Shown: positions 8,990 to 18,742, numbered from the stretch's first letter. The stretch: DNA of 64,000 bases from Methylomicrobium lacus LW14 (GCF_000527095.1 NZ_AZUN01000001.1:2328501-2392500); one strand, 5' to 3'. Made by a program: numbers and translations. The notes: generated from the sequence alone by a model not told the origin.

Positions 8990-9958
8990 CTACGGCCGCT
9001 TCTGCTCGCCCCGTTTGAGCAATTCGAACACATCGCTGTTGGTCGACAGCACGATGGTGGCGTCTTTGTTCAGAATCTTGCGGTAGGTTTCCATGCTCTT
9101 GGTAAACTTGAAGAATTCGGCCGCTTCGGGGTTTTGTGTATAGGCCTGGGCATAGACTTCGGTCGCTTTGGCATCGGCCTCGCCGTGAATCTGCTGTATC
9201 TTTTTATAAGCGGCCGATTCGATTTCGTTGATGTCGCGCTCTTTCTTGCCGTTGATGCGCGCGGCTTCGCCCTCGCCTTCGGAGCGGAAGCGCTGGGCGA
9301 TTTGCAGGCGTTCGCTGATCATCCGCTGATAAATCCGCTCCAGCACTTGCTGGTTGTAATTGATCCGTTTGAAGCGCACGTCGAGCAGTTCGATGCCGAA
9401 TTCGGCCAGTTTCGGCTGGGCGGCATGAAAGACATCCTGTTCGATCCGCGCCCGTCCGAACTGGATCGGGCGCAGCACGCCCAGCGTGCCTTCGCCCGCC
9501 GCGACGGCCAGGGTTTCGTCTCGCATCGGCGTCCGTTCCTTGTCGGTGCGCACGACTTCGATCAATTCATGGCGGGCGATCGCGGTGCGCGTCTCGCTGC
9601 CGAGAATGTCCTCGAGCCGGGATTGCGCGCTGCGCTCGTCGCGAAGACGCAGGTAATAACGCATCGGATCGGTAATCCGCCAGCGGGCGAAGGTATCGAC
9701 CTGAATGTAAGTCTTGTCCTTCGTGGACATCTCGACCAGCGGCCCGTCCCAGGCCAGATAGCGCTTGTCGAAACGATTCACGTCCTGGACGAACGGCAAT
9801 TTGAAGTGCAGGCCGGGCTCGATGATCGGATCGCCGACCGGCCTGCCGAATTGCGTGATGATCACCTGCTCGGCCTGATTGACCGTATAGGCCGACAGCA
9901 ACAGCAGTAGCAGCGCAATCGCCGCGCCAATTGAAATCAGGGTTTTGGAATGGATCAT
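8990..9958 (-). CDS. hflC: Protease modulator HflC (SPFH/band 7)
   Basis: This 322-residue membrane-anchored SPFH protein partners HflK in the periplasmic complex that surrounds FtsH and modulates its degradation of membrane and regulatory proteins. One N-terminal membrane helix (about residues 5-22) precedes the band-7 domain (VNQAEQVIITQFGRPVGDP, GLHFKLPF). A charged helical region rich in Glu, Lys and Ala follows. The ATG overlaps the hflK stop by 4 bp, so the two are translationally coupled in the usual hflK-hflC order. Length is typical. No hfq or hflX lies upstream. Confidence 0.95.
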   Translation of the reverse strand: MIHSKTLISIGAAIALLLLLLSAYTVNQAEQVIITQFGRPVGDPIIEPGLHFKLPFVQDVNRFDKRYLAWDGPLVEMSTKDKTYIQVDTFARWRITDPMRYYLRLRDERSAQSRLEDILGSETRTAIARHELIEVVRTDKERTPMRDETLAVAAGEGTLGVLRPIQFGRARIEQDVFHAAQPKLAEFGIELLDVRFKRINYNQQVLERIYQRMISERLQIAQRFRSEGEGEAARINGKKERDINEIESAAYKKIQQIHGEADAKATEVYAQAYTQNPEAAEFFKFTKSMETYRKILNKDATIVLSTNSDVFELLKRGEQKRP

Positions 9959-10935
9959 TTTCCTGCCTCCAGTGCCGTGGCCGGGAAAGGCAGCATCGGC
10001 AAGATCTGCTGCACGGTATCGTCAACGATGATCTGCTGCCGGGCCTGGGGCAGCACTTGGCCCAGGGTTTCGAGATAGATGCGGGCGCGGGTGACCGACG
10101 GCGCCTTTATGTATTGCTCCAGCACCGAGGTGAAGGCATTGGCATCGCCTTCGGCCTCGTTGATGCGCTTGAAGCGGTAGCCCTCGGCGGCCTGAATCCT
10201 TTGATCGGCCTCGCCGCGCGCCCGCGGCACCGCCTTGTTGTACTCGCCGTTCGCGATGTTGATCATGTTCTCGCGGTCCTGCTGCGCCCTATTCACTTCG
10301 TTGAACGAGGACTGCACCGGCAGCGGCGGATTCACGTTTTTCAATTGCACCTGGTTGATCGTCACGCCGAGCTGATAACGCTTGGCCAACTCGCGCATAC
10401 GCTGCAGCACGCGGTCCTCGATCTCCTGCCGCCCGATCGTGATGATCTCATCGACGGTACGGTCGCCGACAACTTCCCGCATCATCGCTTCGGAAAGATC
10501 ACGCAAGGTCAGGCCGGGATCGCGCACATCGAACAAATATTTCTCCGGCTCGGTGATCCGGTATTGCACGATCCATTCGACCAGCGCCGAATTCAGGTCG
10601 CCGGTCACCATCGATTTTTCGAGTTCGGGCTCATCGCCTATCTGATCGGGGTTCGAATAGCCGGGCGTGAAAAATCCGAATTCAAGCTTTTGCTGGCGTT
10701 GCGTCGGCACTTCGACGATTTTATCGACGCCGAATGGAATCTTGAAATGCAGCCCCGGCGGCACCTTGTTGATATATTTGCCGAAGCGCAACACGATGCC
10801 TTCGGACTCGGCCGGAATCGTGAAAAAAGACGACCATAGCCCGATCAACACAAAAAAAATCAAGGCCAGAAACGGCAGCGATACCGGCAGCTTGGGTTCC
10901 GGCAGACGCTCCCACACGGTGTTCGAGTACTCCAT
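9955..10935 (-). CDS. hflK: FtsH protease activity modulator HflK
   Basis: This 326-residue SPFH protein has one membrane helix (about residues 19-38) followed by the band-7 domain (ESEGIVLRFGKY, PPGLHFKIPFGVDK) and a helical C-terminal half. It forms the HflK-HflC complex around FtsH. It lacks the long Gly-rich N-terminal tail and the extended C-terminus of enterobacterial HflK, so it is shorter than the E. coli protein. It is the first gene of a two-gene operon with hflC (4-bp overlap). The ATG at 10935 has a purine-rich GAGGAAC just upstream. Confidence 0.95.
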   Translation of the reverse strand: MEYSNTVWERLPEPKLPVSLPFLALIFFVLIGLWSSFFTIPAESEGIVLRFGKYINKVPPGLHFKIPFGVDKIVEVPTQRQQKLEFGFFTPGYSNPDQIGDEPELEKSMVTGDLNSALVEWIVQYRITEPEKYLFDVRDPGLTLRDLSEAMMREVVGDRTVDEIITIGRQEIEDRVLQRMRELAKRYQLGVTINQVQLKNVNPPLPVQSSFNEVNRAQQDRENMINIANGEYNKAVPRARGEADQRIQAAEGYRFKRINEAEGDANAFTSVLEQYIKAPSVTRARIYLETLGQVLPQARQQIIVDDTVQQILPMLPFPATALEAGK

Positions 10936-11161
10936 AGCAGTTCCTCTCGTTTGAAATCAGATTTCGGTTAAGCATTCACTAAACTTTAATTTGTTATACT
11001 AGTCAATAACTTACATTTAACAAGAGCCATCAGGCCGCATAAATGCTCAAAAAATAAACGCCGGCGAACCTAAAAATCAAACGTCCAAAGCCAGCTTTTA
11101 TTTACCTGATCCTTGCTGATAATGGCATAAGCTCTGCCAAATTGATATAGGTGACTAAATT

Positions 11162-11971
11162 ATGACCCTAGGCTATTCGCCTCAAAAAAACGACCCAGTC
11201 ACCGATTTGATCAAGCGCTTGCAGCTCAACGAGCAGAGTTCGGAGCCTTATTATTTGCAACTCAAACGGCAGTTGCATGCGATGATCGAAGGCGGCGTCC
11301 TGGAGTCGGGCGTGAACCTGCCTTCCGAGCGGACGCTGGCGGAAGCGATGCGGGTCAGCCGGACCACGGTCAAGCGGTGTTATGACGAATTGCGCTCCAA
11401 TTGCTTGCTGAGCACGCATGGGCGCGGCGGCACCGTCGTACAGGCGCCGCCGCGCGCTAATTCGGCAACGGGACGCCTGAAGGGGCTTACCGAAGAAATG
11501 CGCGAACAGGGTAAAACCTCCTCGACCCGGGTGCTGCACTGCGAGGTGGTCAGCGAACGCACGATCGCCTGCCTGTTCAAGAGACCGTCGGTGGCGCCGT
11601 TGCTGCGTCTGGTGCGTGTGCGCATGGCCGACGGCGTGCCGGTGACCCGCGAGGTCGCCTGGTACGACTTAACCGCCGCGCCGGCGCTGGAAGACTGGGA
11701 CACCCTCGGCTCCGTCTATGCCTTTTTGCAGGATCACTGCGGCATTGCGCTGGTGCGCGCCGCTCAGTCGATCGAAGCGGTGATGAGTACGCCCGAGGAA
11801 TCCGAAGTCTTCGGCTTCGAGCAGCCGAGCCCCTGCCTGCTGTTGAAACGTCACACCTATTCGGCCGCGAATCAATTGATCGAGTATGTCGAAGGCACCT
11901 TTCGCGGCGACTCCTACGTCTATAAAGTCAATCTCGGCCCCTTGCCGCCGGCTCCCGTTTTGATCAAGTAA
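11162..11971 (+). CDS. GntR-family transcriptional regulator with UTRA domain
   Basis: This 269-residue protein has an N-terminal winged helix-turn-helix of the GntR family (about residues 28-95; PYYLQLKRQLHAMIEGG, LPSERTLAEAMRVSRTTVKRCYDEL). A C-terminal UTRA ligand-binding domain of the HutC subfamily follows (about 100-255, with PLLRLVRVRMADGVPVTREVAWYD). Such proteins usually repress transport or catabolic genes in response to a small-molecule ligand. It is divergent from hflKC and stands alone, so the target and ligand cannot be inferred from context. The 226-bp upstream gap is AT-rich and could hold promoters for both directions. Confidence 0.88.
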   Translation: MTLGYSPQKNDPVTDLIKRLQLNEQSSEPYYLQLKRQLHAMIEGGVLESGVNLPSERTLAEAMRVSRTTVKRCYDELRSNCLLSTHGRGGTVVQAPPRANSATGRLKGLTEEMREQGKTSSTRVLHCEVVSERTIACLFKRPSVAPLLRLVRVRMADGVPVTREVAWYDLTAAPALEDWDTLGSVYAFLQDHCGIALVRAAQSIEAVMSTPEESEVFGFEQPSPCLLLKRHTYSAANQLIEYVEGTFRGDSYVYKVNLGPLPPAPVLIK

Positions 11972-11997
11972 AACAAGGCATCGAGGCGCTGTTTTTT

Positions 11998-12345
11998 TTA
12001 TGATGCCGCCTCGTAATCGGTCAACAAACCGACGACGATGATCACCGCACCGAGCAAGAAATAAAAACCGCGCGCGGCGCCTTCGAATCCGAGTAAAAAA
12101 GGCGCCAGCAATAACGCGGGACCGACGATTCTTTCGACCCAGCCGTGCAGACGGAAGGGCACCAGCTTGACGGCGCCCAAAGGAAAATCGGTGACCAGCG
12201 TCATCGCCAGATGGATAACCGCCAGCGCATAGGCCAGCATGCCGGCGACGCCGCCCAGCCCCAGCAACGAGGGCGCGAGCAGGAAGATGACGACGGTAGC
12301 ATAATCGATATAACCGTGAATCAGCGGATTGATGATCAGTTTCAT
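11998..12345 (-). CDS. Small four-helix membrane protein (SPW-repeat-like)
   Basis: This 115-residue protein is almost entirely hydrophobic, with four likely membrane helices in two similar halves (IDYATVVIFLLAPSLLGL and VERIVGPALLLAPFLLGF). The internal repeat resembles the SPW-repeat family of unknown function. I chose the ATG at 12345, which has a strong GAGGAG ribosome site. The frame continues upstream to a TTG, but that extension is charged and unlike membrane protein. It converges with the GntR gene and has no obvious functional partner. Function is unknown. Confidence 0.75.
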   Translation of the reverse strand: MKLIINPLIHGYIDYATVVIFLLAPSLLGLGGVAGMLAYALAVIHLAMTLVTDFPLGAVKLVPFRLHGWVERIVGPALLLAPFLLGFEGAARGFYFLLGAVIIVVGLLTDYEAAS

Positions 12346-12552
12346 GATGTTCTCCTCGTTTATTAGCGAACCCGCATCGGCCCTCTCGCGCATCCTTCGC
12401 CAGCAAGCCGATACGGCAAGTTTTTCGGCGCTATTCTGCCGGCACTTTCCTTTGCATATCCAATGCCTTAACCCTCTCATGTTATGCAACCCCGTGCCGA
12501 CGACTGGTTTTGACAATGGCTCCGATTAAAGGTTGTTTTAAATTCCGAGCAC

Positions 12553-12589
12553 ACATAAAAAAAGCGCCACAAGGGCGCTTTTTTTATGT
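12553..12589. terminator. Bidirectional rho-independent terminator
   Basis: A near-perfect inverted repeat, AAAAAAAGCGCC / GGCGCTTTTTTT with a short loop, is flanked by A and T runs on both sides. It can stop transcription on the minus strand after psd. Confidence 0.85.
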
Positions 12590-12602
12590 CGGCAAGTTGT
12601 CG

Positions 12603-13463
12603 TTACAACTTTTTGCCGATCATTTCTCCAAGCCTGACCGATTTGCCGGCCGCAAGGCTTTCGGTCCATGCCGCCCGGTCTTTGCCGAATAACACGATGA
12701 TCGTCGACCCCATGTTGAAACGGCCCATTTCCTCGCCGATTTGCAGCGTCGGCGCGCCGTTGTCGTAGCGCCAGCTTTGCACCGTGCTGACCGTCGGCGG
12801 CGTCACGACCCCATGCCAGACCGTTTCGACGCTCGATACGAAAATCGCGCCGACCAGCACCAAGGCCATCGGCCCCGCCTCGGTATCGAAAATCGCCGCG
12901 ACGCGCTCGTTGCGCGCAAACAGCCCCGGCACGACATTCGCGGTGGCGGTGTTCACGCTGAACAGGCGGCCTGGAATGTGCACCATCTCGCGCAGCGTGC
13001 CGGTCAGCGGCATGTGCAGGCGATGGTAATCTTTCGGCGACAGATAAATCGTCGAAAACACGCCGTCCTGAAACGGCGCGGCGCGTTCCGCGCTGCCGCC
13101 GAGCAGATCGACCGCGGTAAAACTTTTGCCCTTGGCTTGAAAGATCGTGCCGCCGCTGATCGCACCTGCCTGGCTGACCGCGCCGTCGGCAGGACAGGCG
13201 ATCGCATTCGGTGCGCTGGTCAACGGCCGGATGCCGGGTTTCAACTCGCGCGTGAAAAAATGATTGAAGCTTTTATAGGCTTCGATATTCGATTCGAACG
13301 CTTCGTCCATATTGACGCCGTAATGGCGGACGATCTGCCGGATGAAGAAATTCTTCCAGGCGACGTTTTTCGAATGCGTGAGCCGGCTCATCAGCCGCGA
13401 CAAAGTATGCTGCGGCAGCAGATATTGCGGCAGCGTGGTCAGCGTGTCTTTGATCATCGTCAT
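12603..13463 (-). CDS. psd: Phosphatidylserine decarboxylase proenzyme
   Basis: This 286-residue proenzyme decarboxylates phosphatidylserine to phosphatidylethanolamine at the inner membrane. Family motifs include FNHFFTRELKPGIRP, ACPADG, DYHRLHMP and the autocatalytic cleavage site FNMGST near the C-terminus, where Ser becomes the pyruvoyl group. The usual tetrapeptide is LGST, here MGST. I chose the ATG at 13463, just after the queF stop. The frame also runs up to a GTG at 13499 inside queF, which would add an unlikely Ala/Gly-rich tail. It probably shares a transcript with queF and ends at the terminator around 12570. Confidence 0.95.
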   Translation of the reverse strand: MTMIKDTLTTLPQYLLPQHTLSRLMSRLTHSKNVAWKNFFIRQIVRHYGVNMDEAFESNIEAYKSFNHFFTRELKPGIRPLTSAPNAIACPADGAVSQAGAISGGTIFQAKGKSFTAVDLLGGSAERAAPFQDGVFSTIYLSPKDYHRLHMPLTGTLREMVHIPGRLFSVNTATANVVPGLFARNERVAAIFDTEAGPMALVLVGAIFVSSVETVWHGVVTPPTVSTVQSWRYDNGAPTLQIGEEMGRFNMGSTIIVLFGKDRAAWTESLAAGKSVRLGEMIGKKL

Positions 13464-13465
13464 GT

Positions 13466-13855
13466 TCAGGGCAGATGCACCGGCTGCGGCGCCTGCCACT
13501 CAGGATTGCGATGCTCGGCGACGACCGTCGTATAGATGCCGCCGCGCACATTGAACTCGGCGCGCACGCGCAGGAAATTCGGCTGAATCGCGGCGACGAT
13601 GTCGTTCAGGATTTGATTGGTCACCGCTTCATGAAAGGCGCCCTGATCGCGGAACGTCCAGATATACAGCTTCAGCGCCTTCAGTTCGACGCAGGCCGCC
13701 GCCGGCACATATTCGAGGCGGATAGTCGCGAAATCGGGCTGGCCGGTTTTCGGACACAAACAGGTGAATTCGGGGATGTCGATACGGATCGTGTAGTCCC
13801 GGCCGGGCTCGGGGTTGACGAAGGTTTCGAGGTCTTTGCTGGGTTTTGTGCTCAT
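13466..13855 (-). CDS. queF: NADPH-dependent preQ0 reductase QueF (short type)
   Basis: This 129-residue enzyme reduces 7-cyano-7-deazaguanine to preQ1 in queuosine biosynthesis for tRNA wobble modification. It shows the unimodular QueF pattern: the catalytic Cys region FTCLCPKTGQPDF, the family segment ELKALKLYIWTFRDQGAFHE, and the C-terminal GGIYTTV. Length fits the short family. It is immediately upstream of psd with only a few bases between them, so the two are probably co-transcribed, although their functions are unrelated. Confidence 0.95.
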   Translation of the reverse strand: MSTKPSKDLETFVNPEPGRDYTIRIDIPEFTCLCPKTGQPDFATIRLEYVPAAACVELKALKLYIWTFRDQGAFHEAVTNQILNDIVAAIQPNFLRVRAEFNVRGGIYTTVVAEHRNPEWQAPQPVHLP

Positions 13856-13945
13856 TTAAAAAAGGGGAGTTGAATCAATAACCGCTTATTTTACCAGCAT
13901 CCGGGACAAAATGGCTGACTGGATCACTCGCGCGCCTCAATGCCG

Positions 13946-15913
13946 CTAAGCCTTGTCTTTGGACGCCTGCTTTTCCTGCGCGAAAAACGCCTGCACCTCC
14001 GCAATATCGCGGGAGCGTTTCATGGCCGGCACGCTGTCCAGAAATATCTGCCCGTAGGAGCGTTTCAGCAGGCGCGGGTCGCAGACCATCAGCACGCCGC
14101 GGTCGGTCACGTCTCGAATCAGCCGACCGATACCTTGCCTGAGCGCGATCACCGCGGCCGGCAATTGATATTCGAAAAACGGATTGCGGCCCGACTTCCG
14201 CATCGCCTCCATCCGCGCCTTCAACACCGGGTCGCCCGGGGACGCAAACGGCAGCTTGTCGATGATTACGCACGACAGCGCCTCGCCGCGCACGTCGACG
14301 CCTTCCCAGAAGCTTGCGGTGCCGAGCAGCACCGCATGCTCGGTCTTCGTGAACTGATCCAGCAGCGCGCCTTTCGGCCGGCTGCCCTGAATCAGCAGCG
14401 GATAGGGGATTTTATCCGCCAACAGTTCGGCGGCCTCTTTCAAGGCGCGGTGGCTGGTAAACAGAAAAAACGCCCGCCCCCGGCTCGCCTGCAAAACCGG
14501 CACCACGAAATCGACGATCATCGCGGTAAAATCCGGATGATCGGGCTTCGGCAGACCTTTCGGATGATAGAACAGCGACTGGCTCGCATAATCGAACGGG
14601 CTGTCCCAGCGCGCGTTGTCGGCATTGGCGACACCGAGACTGTTCGCGAAATGATCGAAGCTCTGCGCGACGCTCAAGGTCGCCGAGGTAAAGATCCATA
14701 CCGCCTTGCTGAGCTGCATGAAACTGCGGAATTCGGCGGCGATGTCGAGCGGCGTCCGGCTGAAGGTGACCGTTTTTCGATGCGTCTCATACCAGCGTAT
14801 CCATTTGCCGCCCGGCTCTTCGGAGATAACCTTCAACTGCTGCACCAGTTCCTCGGCGCGCTTGAAGCACGACTCCAGCCCCTTGCTTTTGACCGACGCC
14901 AGTTCGAGCTCTGCGGCCAGGCGCTGCAATTGCGCCAGAACATCCGCCAGGGCGCCGGTAATCTTCGGGTTGCTGTCGATGTCCCGCCATTCGCCGCGTT
15001 TCAGTTCGATGCCGAAGGCCAGGCGCAAGTCCTTGCTGCCGTGTTCGAGCTCTTCACAGGCGGCGCGCAAGGCCGGCATGTCGGTCGCGTCCTTGAAATA
15101 CTCGGTCAAGGCGTCAGCGGCCAGATCGTGCAATTGCTTGCTGCTGACGCTGATGCCCAAAAAATTGGATGCGGTATCGGCCAGCTGATGCGCCTCGTCG
15201 ACGATGATCACTTCGGCCTGCGGCAACAGTTCGCCGAAGCCGCCGTCGCGAATCGACCAGTCCGCGCACAGCAAGTGATGATTGACGACCAGAATTTCGG
15301 CCTCCTGCGCCTCTTTCCGGGCCTTGAACAGAAAACAGTCGGAATATTTTGGGCAATCCTGCCCGAGACAGTTATCGACGCTCGAAGTGGCCTGATACCA
15401 GACCGGATTCGCCTCGGCCACATCGGACATTTCGGCAATATCGCCGGTCTTCGTGCGCTTCGACCAGGACTTGATCTTGCTCAATGCATCCGCATCTTCC
15501 TTACTGAAACCGAAGGCGGAATTCAGCGAATTTTCGAGCCGGTAGCTGCACAGATAATTGCTGCGGCCTTTCAGCAGCGCGGCCAGAAACGGCGCCTTGA
15601 TCGCCTTGCGGATCACCGGCAGGTCCTTGTTGAACAACTGATCTTGCAGGTTTTTGGTGCCGGTCGAAATGATCACCTTTTGCCCCGACAAGATCGCCGG
15701 CGCCAGATAGGCAAAGGTCTTGCCGGTGCCGGTGCCGGCCTCCGCGATCAGATGCCGATGGGATTGAATCGCGGCCGCGATCGCCCTGGCCATTTCGATT
15801 TGCGGGTCGCGCGGCCGGAAGCCCTTGATTGTCTTGGCCAGGCCGCCTTCGCTGCTGAAAAATAATTCTAATTCGGTCACTCGGTTTTCAGGTTGTGCCC
15901 TGGACTCTGACAC
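13946..15913 (-). CDS. yoaA: ATP-dependent DNA helicase YoaA (DinG/XPD-like)
   Basis: This 655-residue superfamily 2 helicase matches E. coli YoaA closely along its length, a DinG-related 5'-3' helicase involved in repair. Visible motifs are Walker A (AEAGTGTGKT), the iron-sulfur cysteine region ending in CLGQDCPKYSDCF, VNHHLLCAD, the DEAH box, SATLS, SFWEGVDVRGE and the motif VI region QGIGRLIRD. The listed start is a GTG at 15913. An in-frame GTG at 15880 is also possible and gives a start nearer to that of E. coli YoaA. A long plus-strand open frame lies opposite but has no family resemblance. Confidence 0.94.
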   Translation of the reverse strand: MSESRAQPENRVTELELFFSSEGGLAKTIKGFRPRDPQIEMARAIAAAIQSHRHLIAEAGTGTGKTFAYLAPAILSGQKVIISTGTKNLQDQLFNKDLPVIRKAIKAPFLAALLKGRSNYLCSYRLENSLNSAFGFSKEDADALSKIKSWSKRTKTGDIAEMSDVAEANPVWYQATSSVDNCLGQDCPKYSDCFLFKARKEAQEAEILVVNHHLLCADWSIRDGGFGELLPQAEVIIVDEAHQLADTASNFLGISVSSKQLHDLAADALTEYFKDATDMPALRAACEELEHGSKDLRLAFGIELKRGEWRDIDSNPKITGALADVLAQLQRLAAELELASVKSKGLESCFKRAEELVQQLKVISEEPGGKWIRWYETHRKTVTFSRTPLDIAAEFRSFMQLSKAVWIFTSATLSVAQSFDHFANSLGVANADNARWDSPFDYASQSLFYHPKGLPKPDHPDFTAMIVDFVVPVLQASRGRAFFLFTSHRALKEAAELLADKIPYPLLIQGSRPKGALLDQFTKTEHAVLLGTASFWEGVDVRGEALSCVIIDKLPFASPGDPVLKARMEAMRKSGRNPFFEYQLPAAVIALRQGIGRLIRDVTDRGVLMVCDPRLLKRSYGQIFLDSVPAMKRSRDIAEVQAFFAQEKQASKDKA

Positions 15914-15997
15914 TGTGATAAATAATGCATATAATAAGGCCGGTAAAGCCCCATCGTGATGTTTTTTCGTTTTTCACTCGTCTCAAAAGCCAAAGTC

Positions 15998-16780
15998 ATG
16001 CACTTTTTCAAACGCGCGCGGATTCGCTATATCCTGCACCGCCATGCGATTGCGCATGATATGTGGCGGCAAGCCACCGAGGAAATCGCTGTTTTTCAGG
16101 GATTGAGTGCGGTCGAAAAAGCGCACTTGCGCGAACTGGCGACGCTGTTTTTGCATCAGAAAACCCTCGTCGGCGTCCAGGGACTCGACCTCACCGAGGC
16201 GATGCGCGTGGTCATCGCCGCGCTCGCCTGCCTGCCGATACTCGGGCTCGGTATTGACTGCCTGGAGGGCTGGAGCGAAGTGATCGTTTATCCGACCGCT
16301 TTTCGCGTCCGCCGAGACGAAACCGATGCCGCCGGCGTCGTGCATCATCAGGAACACGCGTTGTGCGGCGAATCCTGGTCGCGGGGCCCCCTGATCTTAT
16401 CCTGGGACGAGATCGAACAGGATCTGCGGAAGGCTCCATCCGGACGCAACGTGGTCATCCATGAGATTGCCCACAAGCTCGACATGCTGAACGGACCGGC
16501 CGACGGCTATCCGCCGCTGCATCACGGCATGTCCGTTTCCGCCTGGTCAACGGCGCTCAGCTCGGCTTATCAGCAATTGGTCCGGCGGATCGATCATCAT
16601 CACCGGCCTTGCATCGACCCTTATGCGGCGGAGAGCCCTGCCGAATTTTTCGCGGTGGTGAGCGAGTATTTTTTCTGCGCGCCCGACCTATTGCAGTCGC
16701 AATTTGCGGCCGTGTACGAGCAATTGTGCCGCTATTACCGGCAAAATCCGTTATTGCGGACAGCCCGTGATTTCACTTGA
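15998..16780 (+). CDS. mtfA: Zinc-dependent peptidase MtfA (Mlc titration factor A family)
   Basis: This 260-residue protein belongs to the MtfA/M90 peptidase family, which in E. coli binds the glucose repressor Mlc and has Zn-dependent aminopeptidase activity. It contains the zinc motif HEIAHKLD and family blocks LVGVQGLDL, LPILGLGIDCLEGW and SWSRGPLILSWDEI. I chose the ATG at 15998 because it aligns with the E. coli start region. An upstream GTG-ATG at 15956-15961 would add 14 residues and cannot be excluded. Its 3' end overlaps the convergent parE by 8 bp. No Mlc or PTS gene is nearby, so the partner here is unknown. Confidence 0.9.
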   Translation: MHFFKRARIRYILHRHAIAHDMWRQATEEIAVFQGLSAVEKAHLRELATLFLHQKTLVGVQGLDLTEAMRVVIAALACLPILGLGIDCLEGWSEVIVYPTAFRVRRDETDAAGVVHHQEHALCGESWSRGPLILSWDEIEQDLRKAPSGRNVVIHEIAHKLDMLNGPADGYPPLHHGMSVSAWSTALSSAYQQLVRRIDHHHRPCIDPYAAESPAEFFAVVSEYFFCAPDLLQSQFAAVYEQLCRYYRQNPLLRTARDFT

Positions 16781-18665
16781 TGTCCGCCAGATTGCCCTTG
16801 GTTTCCAGCCAGATTTTCCGGTCCGGCGCGCGTTTCTTGGCCAAGAGCAGATCGAACTGAGCGCCGGTGTCGTCATCGTCGGTCACCGTCATCTGTACCA
16901 GCCTGCGGGTATCCGGGTTCATCGTCGTTTCACGAAGCTGGCTCGGGTTCATTTCGCCGAGGCCCTTGAAGCGCTGCACATTGATCTGGCCTTTGATCTT
17001 CTCGGCTTTGATCCGGTCCAGCACGCCCTGGCGCTCGGCTTCGTCGAGCGCATAAAACACCCGCTTGCCGACGTCGATACGGTATAAGGGCGGCATCGCG
17101 ACGAACACGTGACCTGCCCTGACCAAGGCGTTGAAATGCTGGAAAAACAGCGCGCTGATCAGGGTCGCGATATGGTTGCCGTCGGAATCCGCATCGGCCA
17201 GGATGCAGACCTTGCCGTAGCGTAAATTGGCCAGATCGTCCGAGCCCGGCTCGATGCCGAGCGCGACCGCGATGTCGTGCACTTCCTGCGACGCCATCAC
17301 CTGATTCGAATCGACTTCCCAGGTATTCAAAATCTTGCCGCGCAACGGCATGATCGCCTGAAAATCGCGGTCGCGCGCCTGCTTGGCCGAGCCGCCGGCC
17401 GAATCGCCTTCGACCAGAAACAGCTCGGTGCGTTTGATGTCCTGCGCCGAACAATCGGCCAGCTTGCCGGGCAAGGCGGGGCCTGACGTGATTTTCTTGC
17501 GGACGATTTTCTTGTTCGCGCGCAGGCGTTTCTGGGCGCTGGTAATGATGATTTCGGCGATCTTCTCGCCTTCGGCCGGATGCTGATTCAGCCAGAGGCT
17601 GAAACTGTCTTTCGCGACGCCGGAGACGAAGGCGACGCATTCGCGCGAGCTGAGCCTTTCCTTCGTCTGCCCGGAAAACTGCGGGTCTTCGAGCTTGACC
17701 GAGAGCACGAAATGGCAGTTTTCCCAGACGTCCTCGGGCGCGACCTTTACTCCGCGCGGCAGGATATTGCGAATGTCGCAAAACTCGCGCATCGCCTCGG
17801 TCAAACCGGCGCGAAGACCGTTCACGTGCGTGCCGCCCTGCGCGGTAGGCACCAGATTCACGTAGCTTTCGGTCAGCACTTCGCCGGGGTTTTCGAGCGC
17901 CCAGATGATGCCCCATTCGACCGCTTCATGATTGGCCGCCATGCTGCCCATGAACGGCTGCTCGGGCAGGTATTCGATATCGCCGATCCGGTCGAGCAGA
18001 TATTCCCTGAGGCCGTTCTGATAACACCAGACGATCTCTTCCTCCGGCTGTTCGACCTTCAGGCTGATCGTCAAGCCCGGACACAGCACCGCCTTCGCGC
18101 GCAGATTCTGCTTCAGCCGGGTCACCGAAATCTTGCTCGAATCGAAATATTTTTCGTTCGGCCGGAAGGTCACCGTCGTGCCGGTGTTGTTGCGGCCGAC
18201 CGTGCCGACTTCGGCCAGATCGCTTTGTTTCTCGCCGTCGGCGAATGCCATCCGGTAAACCTTGCCGCCGCGTTTGACCTCGACTTCGAGATGCGCGGAC
18301 AAGGCATTCACGACCGAGACGCCGACGCCGTGCAGACCGCCCGAAAATTGGTAATTCTTATTCGAAAACTTGCCGCCCGCGTGCAGTTGCGTCAGGATCA
18401 CCTCGACGCCCGGCATGCCCTGCTCAGGGTGGATGTCGACCGGCATGCCACGGCCGTTGTCGCCGACCCTGACTGAACCGTCCTTGTACAGCACCACCTC
18501 GATCGTGTCCGCGTGGCCGGCCAGGGCTTCATCGACGCTGTTATCGACGACTTCCTGCACCAGATGATTCGGCCGCGTGGTATCGGTGTACATGCCGGGG
18601 CGCTTTCGCACCGGCTCCAGGCCGCTCAGGACTTCGATCGCGGCGGCGTTATATTCGTTACTCAT
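16773..18665 (-). CDS. parE: DNA topoisomerase IV subunit B (ParE)
   Basis: This 630-residue ATPase subunit of topoisomerase IV decatenates chromosomes with ParC. It has the GHKL ATPase fold at the N-terminus (VVDNSVDEALAGH, DNGRGMPVDIHP, GGLHGVGVSVVNALS), the transducer domain, then the TOPRIM domain with EGDSAGGSAKQARDR and DADSDGNHI. The C-terminal block RFKGLGEMNP is typical of type IIA topoisomerases. Length matches ParE rather than GyrB, which carries a large extra insertion. parC is not adjacent. It converges with mtfA with an 8-bp overlap. Confidence 0.97.
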   Translation of the reverse strand: MSNEYNAAAIEVLSGLEPVRKRPGMYTDTTRPNHLVQEVVDNSVDEALAGHADTIEVVLYKDGSVRVGDNGRGMPVDIHPEQGMPGVEVILTQLHAGGKFSNKNYQFSGGLHGVGVSVVNALSAHLEVEVKRGGKVYRMAFADGEKQSDLAEVGTVGRNNTGTTVTFRPNEKYFDSSKISVTRLKQNLRAKAVLCPGLTISLKVEQPEEEIVWCYQNGLREYLLDRIGDIEYLPEQPFMGSMAANHEAVEWGIIWALENPGEVLTESYVNLVPTAQGGTHVNGLRAGLTEAMREFCDIRNILPRGVKVAPEDVWENCHFVLSVKLEDPQFSGQTKERLSSRECVAFVSGVAKDSFSLWLNQHPAEGEKIAEIIITSAQKRLRANKKIVRKKITSGPALPGKLADCSAQDIKRTELFLVEGDSAGGSAKQARDRDFQAIMPLRGKILNTWEVDSNQVMASQEVHDIAVALGIEPGSDDLANLRYGKVCILADADSDGNHIATLISALFFQHFNALVRAGHVFVAMPPLYRIDVGKRVFYALDEAERQGVLDRIKAEKIKGQINVQRFKGLGEMNPSQLRETTMNPDTRRLVQMTVTDDDDTGAQFDLLLAKKRAPDRKIWLETKGNLADIK

Positions 18666-18742
18666 GATGACTCAAATTCAAGATCCAGGATTATTCGCGT
18701 TATTGTAGGGTTCAGCTTTAGAAACAATCAAGGACGAACACT

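Noticed and set aside
13940..15865. Long plus-strand open frame opposite the yoaA helicase
   Set aside because: The opposite strand encodes a protein that matches YoaA over its whole length with all helicase motifs. The plus-strand frame has an Arg/His/Gln-rich composition with no domain and is a shadow of GC-rich codon use.
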